Below are positions 18,497 through 25,727 of a DNA stretch of 64,000 nucleotides, in pieces. The notes beneath the pieces are model-generated. The model ran no database searches. It worked only from the letters and a program-made list of their open reading frames with translations, and had not been told where the DNA came from. The stretch comes from PALSA-612 sp963776375 (GTDB lineage: Bacteria; Actinomycetota; Thermoleophilia; Gaiellales; Gaiellaceae). The position numbers and the translations under genes are program-made. Numbering within the stretch: position 1 is the first letter of the stretch; every line of letters begins with the position of its first letter. The stretch lies in NCBI GenBank assembly GCA_963776375.1, contig CAVZMF010000005.1:62001-126000 (forward strand), written 5' to 3'.

Positions 18497-19450
18497 CTAT
18501 TTCACGGCGAGTGCGTTCGGCGGGCTTCCCGCGCCGCCGCGCAGGTTCAGCGGGGCCGAGGTCAGGAACATGTCATAGCGGCGGTCGGCGGCGCAATCCT
18601 CTGCGAGGGCGCCGAGGTCCCAGAGCTCCCCGAGCGGCATGCCGAGGCGCGCGATCAGCGCCACGTGCAGGTCGAGGTCGGGGCCGGCCTCCGGCCGCGA
18701 GGCCTCGAGGGCCGGGTTGTCGGCGGCGACGGCGGCGACGCGATGGTCCCAGAGGAAGCCGGGGACGTCGTCGCCGTGCAGTCCGGCGCTGCCGGGCGCG
18801 TGCGACTCCGCGAGCGCGGTGCGCGCGTCCTCGTCGAGCGCGCAATAGGCCTCGACCCAGCCCGTGCGCAGGAGCAGGATGTCTCCGGTCCTTAGCTCGA
18901 CTTCCTGGGCCTCGGCCGTCCGGTGCAGGAGTTCGGGACCGATCGGGACGAAGTCGAACGGGTCGTAGCCGTCGCCCGCGGTCCTCAGGAACCGAGCGAC
19001 GTCGAGCAATACGCCGCGGCCGGCGATGCCGCGCCGGGCGATGCGCTCGATGCCGAGCCGGCCGTTCGGCCCGCTCGCCTCCTCCAGCGTCGCGCCGTTG
19101 TAGAAGCCGTGCTCGCCGTCGCCGAAATGCCGCAGCGCGTCCCACTGGCTCGACCCTTGCAGGTAGAAGCCGTCGACGTAATCGTCCACCGTGATGCCGG
19201 GGCCGGTCGGGAAGTTGAAGAGCTCGTGGCGGAAGTTGTGGCGGTGGAACAGCGCCGGGAGGGGAAGCGCGACGTCCCAGTTGAGCGGGAACACCTTGCC
19301 CGTGCGGATCAGCGAGGCGGCGGCCACGACCTCGTCGGCGCCGATGAAGTTCAGCGTCCCGTGCTCGTCCTCGTCACCGAACACTCCCCACGACGATCCT
19401 GCAGGGGCGCCCGCTCGTGTCGGCAGCTCGGCGTACGTCGGCAGCGTCAC
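18497..19450 (-). CDS. Cyclase-family protein (kynurenine formamidase-like fold)
   Basis: Metal-dependent hydrolase of 317 aa in the cyclase/KynB family. The metal site motif, usually HxGTHxDxxxH, appears as the variant LQGSSQWDALRHF followed by GFYNGA, a form I associate with a subgroup of these hydrolases. GTG start at 19450 overlaps the upstream TGA (GTGA); a longer in-frame reading upstream lies inside the PEP-mutase-like gene and is rejected. It probably hydrolyses a formamide, cyclic amide or lactone in the minus-strand operon. Confidence 0.85.
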   Translation of the reverse strand: MTLPTYAELPTRAGAPAGSSWGVFGDEDEHGTLNFIGADEVVAAASLIRTGKVFPLNWDVALPLPALFHRHNFRHELFNFPTGPGITVDDYVDGFYLQGSSQWDALRHFGDGEHGFYNGATLEEASGPNGRLGIERIARRGIAGRGVLLDVARFLRTAGDGYDPFDFVPIGPELLHRTAEAQEVELRTGDILLLRTGWVEAYCALDEDARTALAESHAPGSAGLHGDDVPGFLWDHRVAAVAADNPALEASRPEAGPDLDLHVALIARLGMPLGELWDLGALAEDCAADRRYDMFLTSAPLNLRGGAGSPPNALAVK

Positions 19451-20340
19451 GACGGTGCAACTGGGCGCGAACGCGCGATCTCGTCCAGGCGCTCCTCGTT
19501 CTCGCGGATCGCCGTCAGGCCGAGGAGGTCGTCCATCTCCGCCCGGGTCATCATCCGGTCGATCCAGCCCTTCTGCGTCCGCTCGGCGGCGAGATCGGCG
19601 TAGAACGCCCGCACCGCCCCGAGCGCCACCCGCAGCGCCGAGATCGCGTAGATGCCGAGGTCGAATCCCCACTCCGACAGCTCGTCGATCGTCATCGTCG
19701 GGCTGCGGCCCCACTCGGGAACGTCGATGACGAGCGGGACGTCGAGCGCGTCGCGGCACTGGCGGAACTCGTCAGCGCTCAGGAGCGCTTCGGGGAAGAT
19801 CGCGTCCGCGCCGGCCTCGACGTACGCGCGGCTGCGCTCGATCGTCGCCTCGAAGCCCTCGCACTGCCTCGCGTCCGTGCGCACGATGAGGACGAAGTCG
19901 TCGTCCTCCTGGGCCTCCTTGGCGGCGTAGATCTTCGCCTGCATCTCGGCGGTGTCGACGATCGTCGCGCCCGCCGTCTGGCCGCATCGCTTCGGAAACG
20001 TCTGGTCCTCGATGTGTACGCCGCCTGCGCCGATCGCCTCGTACTCGCGGATCGTGCGCGCCACGTTCGTCACGTTGCCGTAACCCGTGTCGACGTCGCA
20101 GAGCGTGGGCAGCGAGGTGGCGTTGATCACGTGCCGGGCGTTGTCGAGCATCTCGGAGAAGGTGAGCAGCCCGACGTCGGGGAAGCCGCCGACGGCGGTC
20201 GACGAACCCGAGCCGCTGACATAGACGACAGGGAGGCCCGCGCGCTCGACGAGCTTGGCGACCGCGGGGTCGTACGCGCCGGCAGCGATCGCGCAGCCGG
20301 GCTCGGCGAGGATCCGGCGGAACTCCGCGCCCGCGCTCAC
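19447..20340 (-). CDS. Isocitrate lyase / PEP mutase superfamily protein
   Basis: TIM-barrel lyase of 297 aa. It shows the N-terminal AGAYDPAVAKLVERAG, the Mg-binding DVDTGYGN, and the loop IEDQTFPKRCGQ with the catalytic Cys position typical of methylisocitrate-lyase-like enzymes. This suggests C-C cleavage of a 2-hydroxy-di/tricarboxylate (methylisocitrate or dimethylmalate-like) rather than phosphonate chemistry. GTG start at 20340, coupled to the hydantoinase-like gene upstream and the cyclase gene downstream. Confidence 0.9.
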   Translation of the reverse strand: MSAGAEFRRILAEPGCAIAAGAYDPAVAKLVERAGLPVVYVSGSGSSTAVGGFPDVGLLTFSEMLDNARHVINATSLPTLCDVDTGYGNVTNVARTIREYEAIGAGGVHIEDQTFPKRCGQTAGATIVDTAEMQAKIYAAKEAQEDDDFVLIVRTDARQCEGFEATIERSRAYVEAGADAIFPEALLSADEFRQCRDALDVPLVIDVPEWGRSPTMTIDELSEWGFDLGIYAISALRVALGAVRAFYADLAAERTQKGWIDRMMTRAEMDDLLGLTAIRENEERLDEIARSRPVAPS

Positions 20341-21719
20341 GCGACCGCCGCCGTTTCCCTGGTGCCGCGGCGGAGGAAGCGGCCGTGGCCCTCGGAGCCG
20401 ACGACCTCGCCATCGCGGACGACCACCTCGCCGCGCGACACCGTGAGCACCGGCCAACCGCGGAGCGTTCGCCCTTCGTAGATCGAAAAGTCGGACACGG
20501 AGCCGAGCATGCCGGCGTCGACCGTCCGCTCGAGCTCGAGATCGATGACGACGAAGTCGGCATCCCGTCCGGGCAGCAGCGCTCCCTTGCGCTCCAGGCC
20601 GAAGATGCGAGCCGGGTTGGTGCTGGTGACGGCGACGACCCGCGACAGCGGGATCCGCCCGGCGTTGACGCCCTCCGAGAACAGCACCGGGAGGATGGTC
20701 GCGATGCCGGGGAAGGCCAGCTGCGCATCCCAGACCGAGCCCTGCTTGCGCTCGCGCCGCGCGGAGACGTGGTCGGAGCCGATCGCGTCGACGCCACCTG
20801 TGGCGAGCGCGGCCCAGAGCGCATCGCGGTCGACTGCCTGCCGGATCGGCGGGATCACCTTCGCGAGGTTGCCCGCCGGCGAGTCGAGCGTCTCCGTCAG
20901 GTAGTGCGGCTCGGTCTCCGCGTAGATCGCCTGCCCGGCGCGGCGTGCCGTGGCGACGAAATCGATCCCCTCGCGCGAGGTGACGTGCACGACGTAGAGC
21001 GGGCAACCGGCGCGCCCGGCAAGGAAGGCGACGCGCCGGACGGCCTCGAGCTCGACGATCGTCGGCCTGCTAGCGGCGAAGCCGGCGAGCCCCTCGCCGC
21101 CGGCGGCACGGACATCGCGCGCCGCGCGGGCGGCGAGCTCCTGGTTCTCACAGTGGACGAGCGCCGTCCCGCCGCAGCGGGCGACGGCGATCAGCGCCTC
21201 GAGCAGCTGCCCGTCGTCGAGGCCCGAGATCCCGAGCGGCGCGCCCTCTTTGCCCTTGTAGGCGGTGAAGAACTTGAAGGAGCGGACGCCGAAGTCGTCC
21301 GCGTAACGGGGAATCGAGGCGATCTGGTCGTCCGTCATCACCGCCAGGTGGAAGCAGAAGTCGACGTACGCGCGGCTCTCGGCGCCGGCGATCTCCTCGA
21401 AGAATGTGGCCGTGTCGTAGCCGGCGAGGTCGCGGTGCATTTTCACGATCGTGGTCACGCCGCCGATGGCGGCCGACCGCGTCTCCGTCGCGTAGTGCAC
21501 GAACTGCTCGGCGGCGTAGAGCTGCACGTGTGGGTCGATCGCGCCGGGCAGGACGTGACGGCCGCCCGCGTCGATCTCCTCGGCGCGCGCCCACCTCGTG
21601 GGGGGCTCGCCCGTGAACACCGCGACGATCGCGCCGTCCTCGCAGACAAGGCCGCCGTCGACGATCCGGCCGTCCGCGTACACGAGCCGGCCGTTCCGAA
21701 GGACGAGCGGGGCGCTCAA
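20337..21719 (-). CDS. Dihydropyrimidinase/allantoinase-like amidohydrolase with altered metal site
   Basis: Cyclic amidohydrolase of about 460 aa. The first metal motif, normally DxHxH, reads GAIDPHVQLY, so the second His is Gln (codon CAG). Other ligands remain: Lys in SFKFFTAYKG, His in ALVHCENQ and YVVHVTSREG, Asp in AIGSDHVS. Start chosen at TTG 21719, which places the beginning at SAPLVLRNG as in relatives and suits a predicted transcription start near 21720. An ATG at 21740 is in frame but lies inside the putative promoter. It may be active with an altered metal site or non-hydrolytic. First gene of a four-gene minus operon. Confidence 0.85.
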   Translation of the reverse strand: MSAPLVLRNGRLVYADGRIVDGGLVCEDGAIVAVFTGEPPTRWARAEEIDAGGRHVLPGAIDPHVQLYAAEQFVHYATETRSAAIGGVTTIVKMHRDLAGYDTATFFEEIAGAESRAYVDFCFHLAVMTDDQIASIPRYADDFGVRSFKFFTAYKGKEGAPLGISGLDDGQLLEALIAVARCGGTALVHCENQELAARAARDVRAAGGEGLAGFAASRPTIVELEAVRRVAFLAGRAGCPLYVVHVTSREGIDFVATARRAGQAIYAETEPHYLTETLDSPAGNLAKVIPPIRQAVDRDALWAALATGGVDAIGSDHVSARRERKQGSVWDAQLAFPGIATILPVLFSEGVNAGRIPLSRVVAVTSTNPARIFGLERKGALLPGRDADFVVIDLELERTVDAGMLGSVSDFSIYEGRTLRGWPVLTVSRGEVVVRDGEVVGSEGHGRFLRRGTRETAAVA

Positions 21720-21726
21720 GAGCGCA

Positions 21727-21754
21727 ATCGTATACCGCATACGCAGGCCGTCAA
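21727..21754 (-). promoter_or_regulatory. Promoter with embedded GTATAC operator between divergent genes
   Basis: On the minus strand TTGACG (21754-21749) and TACGAT (21732-21727) are 16 bp apart. The predicted start near 21720 would make the TTG at 21719 leaderless. Between them lies CGTATGCGGTATAC (21743-21730), one mismatch from the site at 3277-3290. A protein bound here could also affect the divergent selenoprotein candidate, whose ATG is only 31 bp away. Confidence 0.45.
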
Positions 21755-21773
21755 AGCCCTTAAGCTGCCGTAA

Positions 21774-22526
21774 ATGGCGTCCATCTCGCTCTTCTGGCAG
21801 CCGGCCTGAGCATCGTGCGTCGCGGCCAAGGAGTTCCTTGGCAAGCACGGCGTCGTCTTCGAATCGCTCAATGCGCGCGACGGAGGTGACGGAACCCGCC
21901 GTTGGGAGGAGGCCGGGCGCCCGACCGTCCCGTCGCTCCTGCTCGACGGCTCGGCGCGGCCGGTGCTCCACGTCTCGCAGCTGTCGACGTGGCTGGGGCT
22001 CCCGGTTCCCGCGACGGAGGCGAGCGCGCGCGCCGGCTGGGACATCTTCGGCCTGCTGCGCGCATGGGTCGACCACCTGCGGGCCGTCGACGACGTGCTG
22101 GTGCTCGAGCCCACGCCCTCGCGCGGGCGCACGATCAAGGAGCTGACCGTGAACGCGTTCCATCCGCTCGAGCTCCTGCCCGAGGCGTGGGCGTCGGGCG
22201 AGTTCGACTGGTATCCGGAGGACGACCCCGTGCGCACGGAGGCGCTGCCCGACGCCGACGCGGTGCGCGTGTACGCGCAGGGGATCTCCGACGGCTGGAA
22301 CCTGTTCCTGCTCGACGAGGGCGCCGGACTGGACGAGCGGGACCCGCAGGTCCACTCGCCGCGCGGGACGCTCGCGTACTCGACGCTGCTCACGTCGCAG
22401 CGCTGGCACGTTGCCTTCCACTACCGGCAGTTGACCGTGTTCCTGGCGGCGCGCGGGATCAATCTGCCGAACGCGCTCTCGCTGGACGCACTCGAGTCGT
22501 TCGATCTCCCGGAGGAGGTCTATTGA
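21774..22526 (+). CDS. Candidate selenoprotein: glutaredoxin-like domain (UxxC) fused to DinB-like domain
   Basis: If TGA 21807-21809 is read as selenocysteine this is one 250-aa protein. Residues 1-75 are glutaredoxin-like: SISLFWQPA, then U12-A-S-C15 where relatives have CxxC, the AAKEFLGKHGVVFES helix/strand, and a cis-Pro motif GRPTVPSLLLDG. The rest resembles a DinB/maleylpyruvate-isomerase four-helix bundle with candidate metal His in VNAFHPLEL and HxxxH in QRWHVAFHYRQ. Coding quality is continuous on both sides of the TGA. A perfect hairpin lies 22 nt after it. No strong SD is seen. The stop is coupled to the next SDR. Alternatives: TGC-to-TGA nonsense mutation or base-call error, with translation from GTG 21963. 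Confidence 0.65.
21825..21842 (+). promoter_or_regulatory. Candidate bacterial SECIS hairpin
   Basis: GCCAAGGA-GT-TCCTTGGC is a perfect inverted repeat. As RNA it can form a 7-bp stem with an AGUU loop, or 8 bp with a 2-nt loop. The loop begins 22 nt after the UGA and has G in its first two positions followed by U, fitting the general bacterial SECIS description (stem-loop inside the coding region directly downstream of UGA). The stem uses a CTT Leu codon, uncommon in this GC-rich window, consistent with selection for pairing. Confidence 0.55.
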
Positions 22527-23254
22527 GCCGCCGCCTGGAAGGGAAGCGGGCGCTCGTCACCGGCGGCGGGTCCGGCATCGGTGCCGCCATCGCGGAGCGG
22601 TTCCGCGACGAGGGAGCGGCCGTCGTCGCGGGCGACGTGCGCGACGGCGACGTCGAGCTCGACGTGCGGTCGGCGGCGAGCGTCGAAGCCGCCGTGCCGG
22701 AGACCGTGGCGCGCCTCGGCGGCCTCGACACGGTCGTCTGCAACGCTGGCCGGCCCGTCGTCGGCGCGGTGCACGAGCTGCCGGAGGCCGACTGGGACGA
22801 CGGGATGGCGACCAACCTGAAGGGCGTGTACCTCACTGCGCGCGCCGCCTGGCCGCACCTCGCCGAGAGTCGCGGCTCGATTACGTCCACCGCGTCCGTC
22901 GTCGGCCTGTGGGGATCGCAGGGACAGCCCGCCTACTGCGCGGCAAAGGCGGCCGTGGTGATGCTGACGAAGTGCCTGGCACTCGACGGGGCGCGGGAGG
23001 GGGTCCGCGCGAACTGCGTCTGCCCGGGCTTCGTCGACACGACGATGCTCGAACGGTTCCTGGAGGCCCAGCCCGACCCGGCCGCGGCGCGCGCCGCCGC
23101 CACAGGCCTGCATCCGCTGGGGCGCCTCGGCGCTCCGCGCGACATTGCCGACGCGTTCGTCTATCTCGCCTCCGACGAGGCGCAGTGGGTGACCGGAACG
23201 GCGCTCGTCGTCGACGGTGGCCTGACGAGCGGCATCTGGGCGGGAGGCTCGTAA
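22523..23254 (+). CDS. SDR-family oxidoreductase
   Basis: Short-chain dehydrogenase of 243 aa. The TTG start at 22523 overlaps the stop of the glutaredoxin/DinB-like gene (TTGA) and is preceded by GGAGGAGG at 22511-22518. It has TGGGSGIG for the cofactor, CNAG in place of NNAG, Ser in TSTASVVGLWG, YCAAK for Tyr/Lys, and a tail (DEAQWVTGTALVVDGGLTSG). It is a close paralogue of the SDR at 30864-31625, sharing the distinctive LHPLGRLG...DIADA and SGIW ends. Co-transcription with the selenoprotein candidate is likely. Confidence 0.92.
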   Translation: MSRRLEGKRALVTGGGSGIGAAIAERFRDEGAAVVAGDVRDGDVELDVRSAASVEAAVPETVARLGGLDTVVCNAGRPVVGAVHELPEADWDDGMATNLKGVYLTARAAWPHLAESRGSITSTASVVGLWGSQGQPAYCAAKAAVVMLTKCLALDGAREGVRANCVCPGFVDTTMLERFLEAQPDPAAARAAATGLHPLGRLGAPRDIADAFVYLASDEAQWVTGTALVVDGGLTSGIWAGGS

Positions 23255-23257
23255 CAC

Positions 23258-24031
23258 CTAGCCGAGCGCCGCGCGGATCCCCTCGCCGGCGACGAGCATC
23301 GCGGACATCGCCACGACGAAGCGCTCGGCCGTCGCGCGGAGCGCCGGGTCGTCGAGCCGCGACACGGGAGACGGGAGGCGGGCGGCGAGATCGCGTGCCT
23401 CCGCGGCGACGGCTACGCGCTGCGACTCGAGGACGGACGCGACGGGCCGGAGCGCCGTCCAGAGGAGCGCGAGCAGCGGTGCGTCGTCCGCGAAGTGGCG
23501 GAGCAGGCTCGGCACGAGTCGCGGCTCCTCACCGCCAACGAGGGTGGCGCTCATCTCGTCGAGGAGCGCCTGCGTCGCGGGCGGGAGCGATGTCGGATTC
23601 GCCATCGGAAGGATCGGTGGCTGCGGAGGCGGCTCGCCGGCGCCTCCGACTCCACCGCCGGGGCATCCGTCCAGCAGGGCGTGCATTCCGAGCAGATTCC
23701 CCGAGTTCGCCCGCGCGTAGACGTCGAGCGTCGAGCGGGCGAGGGCGAGCCGTTCGTCGTCCACGCCGATCGCCGCCAGCGTCCGGGACGGGATTGCGAC
23801 GATGTCCGGCGGGACGGTGGACGACTCGACCAGCCGCTGCGCCGCCGGCGAGCGCAGGTTCGCGCGGAGCTCGCTCCAGACGGCTTCCAGACGGGGCGGG
23901 TCGACGGCGAGGTGCCGGTACACGAGGTTCACGACCGGCGAGCCGATCGTCCGCCTGATCTCGTCGTATATCTCCGCGACCCGTCCCTGCGCCTCGGCCT
24001 CCGAGACCTCGGGCAGGTACTCCGCGCTCAC
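23258..24031 (-). CDS. DehI-like protein (2-haloacid dehalogenase DehI family fold)
   Basis: Helical protein of 257 aa with two repeated halves, each showing the DehI-type pattern (EIYDEIRRTIGSPVVNLVYRH in the first half; LLDEMSATLVGG...LVPSLLRHFADD in the second). True DehI enzymes hydrolyse 2-haloalkanoates; relatives in actinobacteria are mostly uncharacterised, and I cannot verify the catalytic Asp. The halves are joined by a Pro/Gly-rich linker (about residues 125-145). GTG start at 24031 overlaps the dehydrogenase stop. Last gene of the minus operon 27856-23258. Confidence 0.7.
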   Translation of the reverse strand: MSAEYLPEVSEAEAQGRVAEIYDEIRRTIGSPVVNLVYRHLAVDPPRLEAVWSELRANLRSPAAQRLVESSTVPPDIVAIPSRTLAAIGVDDERLALARSTLDVYARANSGNLLGMHALLDGCPGGGVGGAGEPPPQPPILPMANPTSLPPATQALLDEMSATLVGGEEPRLVPSLLRHFADDAPLLALLWTALRPVASVLESQRVAVAAEARDLAARLPSPVSRLDDPALRATAERFVVAMSAMLVAGEGIRAALG

Positions 24032-25056
24032 GGGACGAGCAGCACCTTCCCGAACTGCTCGCGCGCCTCGAGGATCCGGTGAGCCTCCCGGGCCTCCGAG
24101 AGCGGCAGCGCGGTGTGGATCACCGGATGGAGCTCACCCGCGGCGACCATGTCGACGCACCGCCGGATCTCGTCGGCGGTCGCCCGCACCGACCCGACCA
24201 GCGACCACTGGTTGCGGAACAGGAGGATCACGTCGACCGGCACGACCTCGCCTCCGTGCGCGCCGACGGTGACGACCGAACCGTCCTTCGCCAGGGCCGA
24301 CATCGAGCCCGCCAGGACGTCGCCGCCGACCGACTCCATGACGACGTCGACGCCACGGCCGCCGGTGATCTTCCGCACGCGAGCAGCCAGATCTTCCTCG
24401 GCGTAGTTGACCGTCGCCTCGGCGCCGAGCGCCCGCGCGCGCTCGAGCTTCGCGTCCGAGCCTGCCGACGCGATCACGCGCGCGCCGAGCAGCTTCGCGA
24501 CCTGGATCCCGGCCGTGCCGACGCCGCTGCCTGCGGCGTTGACGAGTACCCAGCGCCCCTCCTCGAGCCCGACGCGGTCGACGAGCGCATGCCAGACCGT
24601 GGCGAACGTCGTCTGGATCGAGGCGCCCTGCTCGAACGAGAGCGAGTCGGGCAGCGGGATCAGTGCCCAGGCCGGCGCGACCGCGTAGTCGGCGTAGCCG
24701 CCCGGCGACTGCACGCCGAGCATGCTGATGCGCTCGCAGTGCATGTGCTCGCCGCGCTCGCACCACTCGCACTCGCGGCAGTGGATCTGGTAGAGCGGGG
24801 CGACCCGGTCGCCCACCGAGACCTCGGAGACATCCGGGCCGACGGCGGCCACCTCGCCGGCGATCTCGAAGCCGAGCGTATGGGGGAGCGTGAGCGGCAG
24901 CCGCGACATGCCGTTCCGCATGTCGATGTCGACGTGGTTGACGGCGCACGCCCTGACGCGTACCAGCGCCTCGCCCGGCCCCGGCTCCGGAACGTCGACG
25001 TCCTCGAGGCGAAGGACGTCGACGTCGCCGTACTCGTGGAACCGGACCACCTTCAT
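24028..25056 (-). CDS. Zinc-type MDR alcohol dehydrogenase / quinone oxidoreductase
   Basis: Medium-chain dehydrogenase of 342 aa: NHVDIDMRNG and TLPHTLGFEIAGE in the catalytic domain, a structural-zinc-like lobe CRECEWCERGEHMHC, and the Rossmann motif GSGVGTAGIQVAKLLGA. It is intact, unlike its paralogue at 9530-10559, and shares the same C-terminal EAREQFGKVLL. ATG at 25056 overlaps the isochorismatase-type gene. It probably acts on the same class of alcohol/aldehyde intermediate. Confidence 0.92.
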   Translation of the reverse strand: MKVVRFHEYGDVDVLRLEDVDVPEPGPGEALVRVRACAVNHVDIDMRNGMSRLPLTLPHTLGFEIAGEVAAVGPDVSEVSVGDRVAPLYQIHCRECEWCERGEHMHCERISMLGVQSPGGYADYAVAPAWALIPLPDSLSFEQGASIQTTFATVWHALVDRVGLEEGRWVLVNAAGSGVGTAGIQVAKLLGARVIASAGSDAKLERARALGAEATVNYAEEDLAARVRKITGGRGVDVVMESVGGDVLAGSMSALAKDGSVVTVGAHGGEVVPVDVILLFRNQWSLVGSVRATADEIRRCVDMVAAGELHPVIHTALPLSEAREAHRILEAREQFGKVLLVP

Positions 25057-25727
25057 CGCGCGGCGGCCGCCGCGACCCGGGACGGGCCGAGCGGCTCCGG
25101 TAACCCTCGCAGGTGCTCGACCGCCTCCGCGACCGAGATCACGTCCCCGTACTTCGCGTCGATGTCGAACAGCGCTGCCTCGTGCGGAGCCGGCCAACGG
25201 TCGGTAACCGCCTGCACAGGCACCGCGATGCGATAGCCGTAAGAGACGCCGTCCACGGCGGTGGCACGAACGCATCCCGATGTCGAGCAGCCCGTCAGGA
25301 TCAGGCTGTCGATGCGGTCGACGATCAGCATCGAAAGGAGGTGGGTCTGGAAGAAGGCCGACGGGTACTTCTTCGTGTACACCACCTCGCCCTCGACCGG
25401 CGCGACGCGCGGGTCGATCTCGGTCGCCGCCGGATCGTGGACGACCAGTTCCCGCAGCGCAGGCACCTTCTCGACGAACGTCCCGCCGTCGCGGCCGTCG
25501 GCGCGGTACGCGACTGTCGTGAAGTAAACGGGCACGCCCTGCTCGCGTGCCGCCGGCAGGATCTCCGCGATCGCCTCGAGCGCAGCCGACTGGTCCTCGC
25601 CGACCTTGTAGGACGGGTCGCAGAATGCGCGCGCCATGTCGATGACGATCAGCGCCGGCCGATCGCCAAGCCCGATGCGAGTCCCGAATCCGAGCTTGGT
25701 GTAGAAGGGCTTGGTTCCCTCGCTCAC
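25053..25727 (-). CDS. Isochorismatase-family hydrolase (N-carbamoylsarcosine amidase-like)
   Basis: Cysteine hydrolase of 224 aa. Asp in ALIVIDMARAFCDP, Lys in YTKKYPSAFFQT and Cys in GCSTSGCVRATAVDG make the triad; the cis-peptide before Cys is in TGCSTSGC. The N-terminal GFGTRIGLGDRPALIVIDM resembles N-carbamoylsarcosine amidohydrolases, which act after a hydantoinase-type ring opening, so decarbamoylation is the favoured guess. GTG start at 25727, directly after the CoA-transferase stop region. Confidence 0.92.
   Translation of the reverse strand: MSEGTKPFYTKLGFGTRIGLGDRPALIVIDMARAFCDPSYKVGEDQSAALEAIAEILPAAREQGVPVYFTTVAYRADGRDGGTFVEKVPALRELVVHDPAATEIDPRVAPVEGEVVYTKKYPSAFFQTHLLSMLIVDRIDSLILTGCSTSGCVRATAVDGVSYGYRIAVPVQAVTDRWPAPHEAALFDIDAKYGDVISVAEAVEHLRGLPEPLGPSRVAAAAAR

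Noticed and set aside
20337..22421. 694-residue reading with a long Arg-rich N-terminus on the minus strand
   Set aside because: The N-terminal part is antisense to the glutaredoxin/DinB-like gene and has no domain character; the amidohydrolase begins near 21719.
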